From the NCBI GenBank assembly GCA_959607825.1, contig CAUHNW010000006.1, forward strand, positions 1 through 64,000: a stretch of 64,000 nucleotides of DNA, in the 5' to 3' direction. The position numbers and the translations under genes are program-made. Under the pieces are notes generated by a model. That model was given only the letters and a program-made list of their open reading frames with translations, had not been told where the DNA came from and made no database searches. This stretch comes from HGM13006 sp900757695 (GTDB lineage: Bacteria; Bacillota; Clostridia; Oscillospirales; Oscillospiraceae). Shown in pieces: positions 34,101 through 41,691 of the stretch; position 1 is the stretch's first letter; every line of letters starts with the position of its first letter.

Positions 34101-34685
34101 GCACAGGAGGAGGCTGCGGCCCCTGTCCGTGCCCCCCAGCTGCTGCGGCCGGACTTTATGCTGGCCTCCGGGGCACTGAGCCCCACGGAAAAGGGCACCG
34201 CCACCCATCTGTTCCTGCAATATGCCGATTTTCCGGGCCTTGACACCATGGACGGGGTGCAGGCGGAGCTGGATCGAATGGTGGACGAGGAATATCTGAC
34301 GGAGCAGCAGGCGGAGGCCGTGGAGCCCCGGGAAATCCTTCGGCTGTTCCGGTCCCCGCTGGGGCAGTCCATGCTCCATGGGGAGCATCTGATCCGGGAG
34401 TTTAAGTTCTCGCTGCTGACCGATGCTTCGGAATTTTACCCTGCCATCGCCGGGGAGCAGGTACTCATGCAGGGCGTGGTGGATGCCGCCATGGTAGAGC
34501 CGGATGGGATCACGGTCATTGACTTTAAGACGGACCGGGTCTCGGAGGCCGGTGCCATGCAGCGGGCAGAGCACTACCGCCCCCAGCTTGCCACCTACAA
34601 AGAGGCGCTGGAACGGATTTTTGAAAAGCCGGTGCGGAAGACCGTACTGTACTTCCTGAAGCCGGGAAAGGAGATTGTACTATGA
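31143..34685 (+). CDS. addA: ATP-dependent helicase/nuclease subunit A
   Basis: The UvrD/Rep-type superfamily 1A translocase and nuclease partner of AddB (1180 aa). Helicase motif I is SAAAGSGKTKVL near residue 20, motif II is MVDEYQDSN near 390, and TTIHRSKGLEYPIVF is motif V. The C-terminal nuclease has VIDFKTDR. The start has GGAGGAG upstream and overlaps addB, so the two subunits are made in step. Standard length. Confidence 0.97.
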   Translation: MADMKLTPQQQAVVDNRGGTLLVSAAAGSGKTKVLVDRVMARIQQEGQNINEFLIITFTNAAAAELRGKIASAIGKALAAQPENRHLQRQMNLMHLAQISTVHAFCGALIRQYGYLLEVPSDCAMLEDPRREEILSKLISDILEEAYETMTPGFRLLADTLGAGRSDQSLETLIRSLFEKMLSQPNPGKWLRSLTLTLPENVPLGESTFGGLLLEDARQRLLWMQQRHSWAISQMQGDEKLIPKYLPAYENQKKAIDGMLAALDGPWDQISGALSLEFPKVVVMKYPDPEKLDAIKQVRADFKSLLEDLRRRFSRTEAQLIQEQNDMAPALEALCGLAEALDRRFSAEKRRKNLMDFSDQEHLAIQLLTDGAGQPSAVAKDVAQRFTEIMVDEYQDSNRIQELIYCSIVRGRDENRFLVGDVKQSIYGFRQAQPELFLEKYQAYPPAAEAETGSPRKLILSKNFRSRPEILEAVNHTFTTIMRPEIGGLSYGPDESLYPGLPEYPEDHNAHVYLDMLLFPKSAAGSGPDDLSKYQKEAAWVAQRIAGLLKAGLPVRDGDGTRPARPEDFAILFRSRDPMTIYQRALTRAGIPVSADSGGDLFSAPEVQVLMSLLRVLDNPHQDVPLLAVLCSPLYRLSNDQLAKIRACSKTTRFYDAMGECPEDFCRETLASLEALRRKAETMSADQLVWMLLEQEGLLGAYSAMEGGAQRRDNLLKIYELAQSYAGGSYLYLFELLRNLSRLEAAGQSGGAQGTGGVTLTTIHRSKGLEYPIVFLCDLSRKLNFRELMDPVLLDGDLGIGAKITDTEARIRYPGLAYEALSVKKRRAFLAEEMRILYVAMTRPKDYLFMTYGAQEGTSMGTKLRPGAGCPAESWAVESAGSLGDWVLLSAMSRVESGALFQLWGRPQCQLKVSDTPWHVAIHTIDTVPEAQYAPEAQEKERENTAVPSPEQLSRALCWRYPHMEAARTPSKVTATELKGRFKDQEAQEEAAAPVRAPQLLRPDFMLASGALSPTEKGTATHLFLQYADFPGLDTMDGVQAELDRMVDEEYLTEQQAEAVEPREILRLFRSPLGQSMLHGEHLIREFKFSLLTDASEFYPAIAGEQVLMQGVVDAAMVEPDGITVIDFKTDRVSEAGAMQRAEHYRPQLATYKEALERIFEKPVRKTVLYFLKPGKEIVL

Positions 34686-35359
34686 TATCCGGTGTGATTT
34701 TTGATATGGACGGCCTGATGACCGACACCGAGCGGCTGTTTATTGACCTGTGGTGTCAGATCCGCAGGGAGCAGGGACAGCCGGAATACCGGGAGGTTAT
34801 GGAGCACTGCATCGGCCTCGACCACGAAAAGACCCATGCCTATCTGGAAGAAGCCCTGGGGCCGGATTTTGACTATATGCCGGTATTTCAGCAGATTGCG
34901 CAGCGCTCCCGGGCCTATTGCCTGGCCCACGGAGTTCCGGTAAAGCCGGGGCTCTATGATCTTCTTGACTATCTGGACAGCCACAAGATCCCCTATGCGG
35001 TGGCCACCTCCACCAAGTCGGACAATGCCCGGTTCCGTCTCAAGAACATCGGCGTACTGTCCCGGCTCCAAGGCCTCGTGACCGGGGATATGGTCACCGC
35101 CGGGAAGCCCCAGCCGGAGATTTTCCTGAAAGCGGCCCAACTGCTGGAGCTGCCCCCGGAAGCCTGTCTGGTTTTGGAGGATTCGCCCCATGGGATTCTT
35201 GCGGCCCATCGGGCCGGGTGCAGACCCATGATGATCCCGGATCTCAAGGCGCCGGATGCGGACACACTGGCGCTGCTCTATGCCAGAGGGACCAGCCTTT
35301 TGGACGTGATCCCCCTGCTGGAACGGGAAAATTCCAATGCGCCTGTATCGCTGGCATAG
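34682..35359 (+). CDS. HAD-superfamily phosphatase/phosphomutase (beta-phosphoglucomutase-like)
   Basis: A 225-aa cytosolic HAD subfamily IA protein. Motif I is FDMDGLMTDTE with the nucleophile Asp in DMDG; motif II is VATSTK; the conserved Lys is in AGKPQPEIF; motif III is VLEDSPHG. A helical cap lies between residues 15 and 80. This pattern fits beta-phosphoglucomutase-like sugar-phosphate phosphatases; the substrate is not determinable. It overlaps addA by ATGA, the third gene of that operon, with no obvious functional link. Confidence 0.88.
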   Translation: MISGVIFDMDGLMTDTERLFIDLWCQIRREQGQPEYREVMEHCIGLDHEKTHAYLEEALGPDFDYMPVFQQIAQRSRAYCLAHGVPVKPGLYDLLDYLDSHKIPYAVATSTKSDNARFRLKNIGVLSRLQGLVTGDMVTAGKPQPEIFLKAAQLLELPPEACLVLEDSPHGILAAHRAGCRPMMIPDLKAPDADTLALLYARGTSLLDVIPLLERENSNAPVSLA

Positions 35360-35410
35360 CATTTTTCCCGCAGGTATGGTATCATAGCCCGCAGAAAGGG
35401 GAACTGACCC

Positions 35411-36358
35411 ATGACAACAAAAAAACTGATCCTCGCCCCCATGGCCGGCGTGACGGATCTTGCCTACCGTACCATTGCGGCGGAAATGGGAGCTGACGTT
35501 ACCGTAACAGAGATGGTATCCTCCCGGGCCCTGTGCTACGGCGATAAAAAGACCGCAAAGCTGCTTGGGAAGACCCCCACAGGCTGCTGCGGCGCACAGA
35601 TTTTTGGCAATGACCCGGAGTTTATGGCAAAAGCTGCAAAGCTGGCGCTGGATATCTCCGGCTGTGACTTCATCGACATCAACATGGGCTGTCCCATGCC
35701 CAAAATTTCCGGAGCCGGTGACGGCTGCGGCCTTATGAAGACCCCGGAGCTGGCAGCGAATATCGTCCGAGCCGTGGTGGAAGCGGTGGATGTGCCCGTC
35801 ACGGTAAAAATGCGGAAGGGCTGGGACAAGAGCCATGAAAACTGCGTGGAGCTGGCCAAGCTGGTGGAGGACGCAGGGGCCGCTGCGGTCGCCGTCCATG
35901 GCCGGACCCGGGTGCAGCTCTATACGGGCCGGGCCGACTGGGACTGCATCCGCAATGTAAAGCAGGCGGTATCCATCCCCGTCTATGCCAACGGCGACGT
36001 GGACTCCCCGGAAGCTGCCCTGCACATTCTCCGGTACACCGGGGCGGATGGCGTCATGGTGGGCCGTGCTGCCTTCGGAGATCCATACCTGGTTGCCCAG
36101 ATCCGGGCCGCCATGGAGGAAAAGCCCGTGCCGGCGCTTCCGCCGCTGGCCCAGCGATTGGATACGGCCCTTCGTCAGTTTGAGCTGGCGAAGGAAGACA
36201 AGGGAGAGCACATCGCCTGTCTGGAGGCACGCAAGCACCTGTGCTGGTATCTCCACGGGGTGCCCCACGCAGGGTACTATAAGAAGGATATCTCTCAGGT
36301 ATCCACCTCCGAAGAGGTATATACGCTCATCAAGCTTATGAAGCGGGATTTGAGGTGA
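35411..36358 (+). CDS. dusB: tRNA-dihydrouridine synthase
   Basis: An FMN enzyme reducing specific uridines of tRNA to dihydrouridine. The 315-aa TIM-barrel protein begins with the family start LAPMAGVTDLAYR, has DINMGCPMPKI and the catalytic-cysteine segment GDGCGLM near residue 105, and keeps the FMN-phosphate motif DGVMVGRAAFGDPYL near the barrel end. Length and motifs fit the DusB group common in Firmicutes. It is followed after 4 bp by an ECF sigma gene. Confidence 0.93.
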   Translation: MTTKKLILAPMAGVTDLAYRTIAAEMGADVTVTEMVSSRALCYGDKKTAKLLGKTPTGCCGAQIFGNDPEFMAKAAKLALDISGCDFIDINMGCPMPKISGAGDGCGLMKTPELAANIVRAVVEAVDVPVTVKMRKGWDKSHENCVELAKLVEDAGAAAVAVHGRTRVQLYTGRADWDCIRNVKQAVSIPVYANGDVDSPEAALHILRYTGADGVMVGRAAFGDPYLVAQIRAAMEEKPVPALPPLAQRLDTALRQFELAKEDKGEHIACLEARKHLCWYLHGVPHAGYYKKDISQVSTSEEVYTLIKLMKRDLR

Positions 36359-36362
36359 CGAT

Positions 36363-36968
36363 GTGGAAGAACAGGAACTGATCCGACAGGCAGGGCAGGG
36401 GGACGAGTCGGCCTTTGAAGCGCTGGTAAAAGCCTACGAAAAGCCCGTCTACAGCCTGTGCCTCCGCATGTGCGGAGACCGAGACGAGGCCTTTGACCTG
36501 TCACAGGATACCTTTATCAAGGCATGGCATGCCATCGCCTTATTTCAGGGGGACAGCAAATTCCAGACATGGCTTTTGCGCATTGCCTCCAACACCTGCA
36601 TCGATCATCTGCGGAAGAAAAAGCGCAGAAAAGCCGTGTCTCTGACGGAGCTGGACGATGAGAATCAGCCGCTGGAACGGCAGATCGCCGACTACAGCAC
36701 CGACCCGGCCCTGCTGGCGGAAAAGGCACAGGATCATGAAGCGGTTCGGGCGGCCATGGATCGTCTGCCGGAGCAGGATCGACTGATTCTCTCCCTGCGG
36801 GCCGTGGAGGATATGAGCTATCAGGAGATCGGAACGGCTTTGGAGCTTCCAGCCGGCACGGTAAAATCCCGGATCTCCCGGGCGAGAGAAAAAATCAGAC
36901 GCCAGCTGGACGGGAACCTTTTTTCGTTTTCTGCGTCTGATCAGAAGAAAGGGGGCAGAAGATCGTGA
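36363..36968 (+). CDS. ECF-type RNA polymerase sigma factor
   Basis: A 201-aa group IV sigma factor. Region 2 is at about 20-90 (YSLCLRMCGDRDEAFDLSQDTFIKAW), and region 4 at about 140-190 (EDMSYQEIGTALELPAGTVKSRISRAREKIRRQL). The start is GTG at 36363 with GAGGTG upstream. It overlaps the following anti-sigma gene by 4 bp (GTGA). Such pairs respond to envelope or redox stress and usually autoregulate; target promoters are not visible here. Confidence 0.93.
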   Translation: MEEQELIRQAGQGDESAFEALVKAYEKPVYSLCLRMCGDRDEAFDLSQDTFIKAWHAIALFQGDSKFQTWLLRIASNTCIDHLRKKKRRKAVSLTELDDENQPLERQIADYSTDPALLAEKAQDHEAVRAAMDRLPEQDRLILSLRAVEDMSYQEIGTALELPAGTVKSRISRAREKIRRQLDGNLFSFSASDQKKGGRRS

Positions 36969-37816
36969 GAACCTGCGAATCCTATATTGCGGACATGAAT
37001 CTCAGCATTGACGGACTTCTGGACGAAGCCGAAGAGCAGGCACTTCAGGCCCATCTGGCCGTCTGCCCCAAATGCCGGAGCCTGTATCAGTCCTATCAGG
37101 ACATCAACGCCGCCATTCTGGAAGCCGAGGTGGAGCCGCCCAAGGGGCTGACCCACAGCGTCATGACGCAAATCCATCAGGAAAAGACAAGGAACAAGCC
37201 AAAGGCCATTTTGAGCCGGATGCGGTTTACGCTGGCTGCGGCCGTGATCGCACTGGTGGTGGTGGCCGCCGGAACCTATCTGGGCCATCCCCGGGACAAT
37301 ATCAGTGCTGCGGCGCAAGCGGAATCCGCTGCGGTGGCGGAGGCAGCAGAAGCTCCCGCTGAGCCTTCCGCAGGCGAGGCCGCTCTTGCAGCACCGCCAA
37401 AAGTCGGAGCCACGGCAGAGCAGCCGGAAGCGGAAACCGAAGTCGATACTCAGGACGCCGGAGCGGAAGAATATGCGGCCGATGCAGCCCCGGAGGCAGA
37501 AGGGAGATCCTTCGATTCCGCCATGGAGGACACGGTGGAATCCGGCGCAGCCGGCACCGCACCGGAAACGGCTGTGGCCGCTTTGGAGGCCCTTGGATAT
37601 CAGGGAACTCTGCTGGAGGTCTCCGCCACGGAGGAAACACTCTATGCGCTGCTGCCCGATGCCCAGCCCATTGAACTGGAAAACGGAGATACGGTCTATC
37701 AGGTGTCCCAGACGGCGTATGATTCTGTCATGGATCAGCTGCCCAGCATGGGCGGCGCCGTAATGGAAAGCAAAGGAAATTCGGACCAGACATATGTCTA
37801 TCTGCTCTTGAAATAA
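36965..37816 (+). CDS. Zinc-finger (zf-HC2) membrane anti-sigma factor
   Basis: A 283-aa single-pass membrane protein starting at GTG. The N-terminal cytoplasmic anti-sigma domain has the H-x3-C-x2-C zinc motif (HLAVCPKC near residue 31-38) and would hold the preceding sigma factor. The membrane helix is about residues 80-100 (FTLAAAVIALVVVAAGTYLG). The outside part begins with an Ala/Glu-rich acidic linker of about 90 residues, then a small folded C-terminal domain (LEALGYQGTLLEVS...). Its sensory signal is unknown. Confidence 0.88.
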   Translation: MRTCESYIADMNLSIDGLLDEAEEQALQAHLAVCPKCRSLYQSYQDINAAILEAEVEPPKGLTHSVMTQIHQEKTRNKPKAILSRMRFTLAAAVIALVVVAAGTYLGHPRDNISAAAQAESAAVAEAAEAPAEPSAGEAALAAPPKVGATAEQPEAETEVDTQDAGAEEYAADAAPEAEGRSFDSAMEDTVESGAAGTAPETAVAALEALGYQGTLLEVSATEETLYALLPDAQPIELENGDTVYQVSQTAYDSVMDQLPSMGGAVMESKGNSDQTYVYLLLK

Positions 37817-37820
37817 AGGG

Positions 37821-37862
37821 AATCCCCCTGCGGAGACTGGGTTCCTCCGCAGGGGGATTTTG
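37821..37862 (+). terminator. Terminator of the dusB-sigma-anti-sigma operon
   Basis: AATCCCCCTGCGGAG pairs perfectly with CTCCGCAGGGGGATT, followed by TTGC. The stem is 15 bp. Confidence 0.9.
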
Positions 37863-37866
37863 CACG

Positions 37867-37897
37867 AAAAGTGGCCGCTGCATTTCGCAGCGGCCAC
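37867..37897 (-). terminator. Terminator of the nucleoside-transporter operon
   Basis: GTGGCCGCTG pairs with CAGCGGCCAC around a short CATTTCG loop. On the minus strand it is followed by TTTTCG. Confidence 0.88.
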
Positions 37898-37904
37898 AAA
37901 GCAT

Positions 37905-38822
37905 TTATCTGCTTCCCTTGTCGTAGGGAACGCCCTCAGCCTTGGGGGCACGGGATTTCTTGGAGGTGAAGATCAGGATCACCATGGATGCGATAAAGGG
38001 CATCATGTTGTAGATCTCCTTGCTCCAATGGAGGGTGGAGAGCACCGTGGAATCGGCAATGTTGGCCAGCGCCTTAAACACCGCAAAGAACAGCGCCGCA
38101 CCGGCAATTTGCAGAGGCTTCCACTGACCAAAGATCATAACGGCCAGCGCAAGGAAGCCCATGCCCGCTACGCCGACCTCAAAGTTCCAGGAGGAAACCG
38201 AGGGGACAATATAGGCAAAGCCGCCAATGCCGCCCAGTACGCCGGAGATCAGCACGCCGCACCAGCGCATCTTATAGACATTGATTCCCACGGAATCCGC
38301 AGCCTGAGGATGCTCGCCGCAGGCGGAGAGCCGAAGGCCGAACCGGGTCTTATAGAGCACCACAAAGGCGGCGATCAGGATCACAATGCCAATGAAGAAG
38401 AACACGTTCAGGGTCAGAGGCCCGATGTTGAAGGAGAACGCAGAGTTGTCGAAATCCACCTTACCGGACTGACTGCCGTTAAACCGCTTGGCAGCAACCA
38501 GCGCAAGGGCTGTTGCCAGCAGGTTCAGGGCCGTACCGCCAATGGTCTGGTCTGCCTTCAGATTGACCGAAGCAAAGGCCAAAAGGGCGGAGTAAATGGC
38601 GCCGGAAATGGCAGAGCCAAGAATACTCAGGGTCACCATGGCCCATGCGGGCATATCTGTGGGAAGCATCCGGGTCATAAGGACACCCACAAGACCGCCA
38701 ATGACCATAATGCCCTCCAGTGCAATGTTAATGATACCGGAACGCTCGGAGAACATGCCGCCAAGGGCAACCAGCATCAGCACCATCATATACATGAGGG
38801 TGTATTTCAGCAGCAGCATCAT
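37905..38822 (-). CDS. ABC transporter permease, nucleoside (BmpD/NupC-like)
   Basis: The second membrane subunit of a Bmp-type importer (305 aa, about eight to nine hydrophobic helices). It starts at the overlap with the first permease gene (4 bp). The segment SERSGIINIALEGIMVIGG near residue 27-45 is the conserved motif of this permease family (relatives of ribose/galactoside permeases). It is the last gene of the operon, with a terminator 8 bp after the stop. Confidence 0.93.
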   Translation of the reverse strand: MMLLLKYTLMYMMVLMLVALGGMFSERSGIINIALEGIMVIGGLVGVLMTRMLPTDMPAWAMVTLSILGSAISGAIYSALLAFASVNLKADQTIGGTALNLLATALALVAAKRFNGSQSGKVDFDNSAFSFNIGPLTLNVFFFIGIVILIAAFVVLYKTRFGLRLSACGEHPQAADSVGINVYKMRWCGVLISGVLGGIGGFAYIVPSVSSWNFEVGVAGMGFLALAVMIFGQWKPLQIAGAALFFAVFKALANIADSTVLSTLHWSKEIYNMMPFIASMVILIFTSKKSRAPKAEGVPYDKGSR

Positions 38823-39991
38823 TGTGCGTCATCCTCCTTTCCGGTATCCGCTTCTTCTCCGAGAGAAGCAGCCGAGGCAGCGGCCGCAGTCTCTTCCTTC
38901 CGGCGGCCCAGCTTCTTGGTAAACCAGTTCTTAAACAGCAGGGAGAAGGCGCAGAGGTAAATGACCACACCGGAGATTACATCCGCAATTTCCGGTGGGA
39001 ATACGTTGGTGTCCATAAAGCCGCCGCCGGTGGTAATGTGAGAGATAAAGGCAGCGGAGAAAATGGTGCCGATGGGGTTGGAGGAGGCAAGGAGGGCAAC
39101 GGAAATGCCGTCAAAGCCGATGCCGGGCAGTGCCGTAGAATCCTGGGGATTCCACTCGGCCACACCGGAGAGATAATAAAGCCCTGCGCCAAAGCCCGCC
39201 AGTGCACCGGCGATGACCATGGAGAGGATGATGTTCCGCTTTTCGTTGATACCGGCGTACCGGGCTGCATCCTTGTTGTGGCCGCAGGCCTTCAGCTCAT
39301 AGCCGAAGGTGGTCTTATCAATGATGAACCATACGATGACAGCCACCAGAATGGCAAGGAACACGGCAATGGTGGTGGACTTATTGGAGAACAGGTCACC
39401 CAATCCCAGATCCGGGATCACCGCATCCGGGAAGTTTGCCCGAAGGCTGTAGGACTTGGTCTTGGTGGCGTCATACATAATGCCGGTGCCGCCGCCATAG
39501 ATGATGGTATTGACCGCATAGAGGCCGATCCAGTTGAACATAATGGCGGTAATGACTTCGTTAACGTTGAGATACGCCTTGAGAATGCCGGGAATTGCGC
39601 CCCAGATGGCCCCAAACAGGGCAGAGGCCAGCAGGCACACCCACCATGGCATTTTCAGCACGATGGCAAAGAACAGCGCCCCAAAAGCGCCCACAGTATA
39701 CTGACCCGCAGCGCCGATGTTAAAGAGGCCCGTCTTAAAGGCAAAGCCCACGGAAAGGCCGGTCATGATCAGCGGTGCGATCTGTGCGATCTCACGGCCT
39801 ATGCCAATGGGCTTCATGTAGAAGCCGCCCATTAAGATCCGCTGGAAGCCCAGAGACCACGCCCCTGCGGGATCCAGTGCCAGAAGGAACAGGAAGCCCA
39901 GTGCCAGACCGATCACGATACACAGCAGAGAGGACATGACCGTGGAGAAGCCGCTGCGCTGGAGCAGAGGAGATTTTGCTTGTTTTTTCAT
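38819..39991 (-). CDS. ABC transporter permease, nucleoside (BmpC/NupB-like)
   Basis: The first membrane subunit (390 aa, multi-pass). The family motif GLFNIGAAGQYTVGAFGALF lies near residue 88-107, and GYELKACGHNKDAARYAGIN is the cytoplasmic coupling loop that contacts the ATPase. The C-terminal 25 residues form a charged Ala/Glu-rich tail. It overlaps both the ATPase gene and the second permease gene. Confidence 0.93.
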   Translation of the reverse strand: MKKQAKSPLLQRSGFSTVMSSLLCIVIGLALGFLFLLALDPAGAWSLGFQRILMGGFYMKPIGIGREIAQIAPLIMTGLSVGFAFKTGLFNIGAAGQYTVGAFGALFFAIVLKMPWWVCLLASALFGAIWGAIPGILKAYLNVNEVITAIMFNWIGLYAVNTIIYGGGTGIMYDATKTKSYSLRANFPDAVIPDLGLGDLFSNKSTTIAVFLAILVAVIVWFIIDKTTFGYELKACGHNKDAARYAGINEKRNIILSMVIAGALAGFGAGLYYLSGVAEWNPQDSTALPGIGFDGISVALLASSNPIGTIFSAAFISHITTGGGFMDTNVFPPEIADVISGVVIYLCAFSLLFKNWFTKKLGRRKEETAAAASAASLGEEADTGKEDDAQ

Positions 39992-41532
39992 CAGGACACC
40001 TCCTCAAATTTATGGCCCCGCTTTGCGCCGGACATATACAGGCCCAGCGTCTGGACATCTGTGGTCTTGGGATTGAACTCGCCCACGATTTCGCCCTCAT
40101 ACATGACCAGAATACGGTCAGAGAGGTTCATGACCTCGTCCAATTCCAGCGAAACCAGAAGCACAGCCTTCCCGGCGTCCCGCTGGGCCACCAGCTGCTT
40201 GTGAATGTTTTCAATGGCGCCTACGTCCAGACCACGGGTGGGCTGCACCGCCACCAGCAGCTCGGGATCCTTATCCAGCTCCCGGGCGATAATGGCCTTC
40301 TGCTGGTTGCCGCCGGACATAGCCCGAACCGTCGTCGTAGCGCCCTGACCGGAGCGGACATCGTATTCCTCGATGAGCCGGTTGGCGTACTGCCGCACGG
40401 CATCTTTGCGGATCACGGAGTGATTCTGGAACTCCGGCTCCCAATAGCGCTGGAGCACCATATTCTCCTCCAGAGAATAGTCGAGAACAAGGCCGTGCTT
40501 ATGGCGATCCTCGGGAATATGGCTCATGCCCAGCTTGCTGCGGCTGCGGATGGGGGCACGGGTAATGTCCTTCCCCAGCATGGTAATGGTGCCCGCAGTG
40601 GACTTTTCCAGGCCGGTAACTGCATAGACAAATTCCGTCTGCCCATTGCCCTCAATGCCTGCCAGACAGACGATCTCACCGCCCCGGACTTCCAGAGAGG
40701 CATTCTTTACCGCATCATTCTTATGAACCTTGGAGGGGACGGTAAGTCCGTCTACCTTCAGGATCACGTCACCCAAGTGGGTTTCCTGCTTGGAGACCGT
40801 CAGCTGTACATCACGGCCCACCATCATCCGGGAAAGCTCCTGAGCATTGGTATCCTTGATGTTGACGGTGCCCGTGCATTTGCCCTTCCGGAGCACGGTG
40901 CAGCGATCGGCCACCGCCATGATCTCCGCCAGCTTATGGGTGATAAACAGAATGCTTTTTCCTTCCTTGGTAAAGTTCCGCATGATCTCCATAAGCTCGT
41001 CGATCTCCTGAGGCGTCAGAACTGCCGTAGGCTCGTCAAAGATCAGGATCTCATTTTCCCGGTAGAGCATCTTCAGGATCTCCACTCTCTGCTGCATGCC
41101 AACAGAAATATCTTCGATCTTTGCGTCAGGGTCTACCTTCAGGCCGTAGCGCTCAGACAGCTCCACGACCTTTTTCCGGGCTTCCTTCCGATTGATGAAC
41201 CCGTGATTGCAGGGCTCACAGCCAAGGATGATATTGTCGAGAACCGTAAAGCATTCTACCAGCTTGAAGTGCTGATGCACCATGCCGATATGCAGGGCAG
41301 TGGCATCGTTGGGGTTCTTGATCTCTACAACCTGTCCGTCTTTTTTGATGGTGCCGGATTCCGGCTGATAAAGGCCGAAGAGTACGCTCATCAGGGTGGA
41401 CTTTCCAGCGCCATTTTCGCCCAGAAGCGCATGTACCTCGCCCTTTTTCAGTTGCAGGGTGATGTTGTCATTGGCCTTGATACCGGGAAATTCCTTGGTG
41501 ATGTTCAGCATTTCAATGACGTAATCGCTCAT
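39991..41532 (-). CDS. ABC transporter ATP-binding protein, nucleoside (duplicated ATPase)
   Basis: The 513-aa energy subunit with two ABC domains. Domain 1 has Walker A GENGAGKST near residue 37 and signature SVGMQQRVEILK; domain 2 has the degenerate P-loop GIEGNGQTEFV and AMSGGNQQKAI. This arrangement is typical of sugar/nucleoside importers such as Bmp/Nup. The ATG at 41532 is preferred (GAGGGAG 9 bp upstream) over two ATG codons closer to the ribosome site. It has its own promoter in the gap behind the binding-protein gene. Confidence 0.94.
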   Translation of the reverse strand: MSDYVIEMLNITKEFPGIKANDNITLQLKKGEVHALLGENGAGKSTLMSVLFGLYQPESGTIKKDGQVVEIKNPNDATALHIGMVHQHFKLVECFTVLDNIILGCEPCNHGFINRKEARKKVVELSERYGLKVDPDAKIEDISVGMQQRVEILKMLYRENEILIFDEPTAVLTPQEIDELMEIMRNFTKEGKSILFITHKLAEIMAVADRCTVLRKGKCTGTVNIKDTNAQELSRMMVGRDVQLTVSKQETHLGDVILKVDGLTVPSKVHKNDAVKNASLEVRGGEIVCLAGIEGNGQTEFVYAVTGLEKSTAGTITMLGKDITRAPIRSRSKLGMSHIPEDRHKHGLVLDYSLEENMVLQRYWEPEFQNHSVIRKDAVRQYANRLIEEYDVRSGQGATTTVRAMSGGNQQKAIIARELDKDPELLVAVQPTRGLDVGAIENIHKQLVAQRDAGKAVLLVSLELDEVMNLSDRILVMYEGEIVGEFNPKTTDVQTLGLYMSGAKRGHKFEEVS

Positions 41533-41567
41533 GCACATCATCTCCCTCGTTTCATATTGCAGGTTAT

Positions 41568-41596
41568 ATTATATTGAGTATTGCACCAAAAAGCAA
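41568..41596 (-). promoter_or_regulatory. Internal promoter before the transporter ATPase gene
   Basis: Minus-strand -10 TATAAT (41568-41573) with a poor -35 TTGCTT (41591-41596), spacer 17 bp. It lies between the binding-protein terminator and the ATPase gene. Confidence 0.5.
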
Positions 41597-41650
41597 GGAT
41601 ATCCTTTGGATTCTCATTTGTTTTTTCATCCCCCGGGAAAATGGGCATAA

Positions 41651-41681
41651 AAAATCCGCCCCGGAGAAATCCGGAGCGGAT
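41651..41681 (-). terminator. Terminator after the binding-protein gene
   Basis: On the minus strand ATCCGCTCCGGA pairs with TCCGGGGCGGAT and is followed by TTTTTTATG. Such a terminator inside an ABC operon lets the binding protein be made in excess over the membrane parts. Confidence 0.88.
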
Positions 41682-41691
41682 CGCTTAAAAA

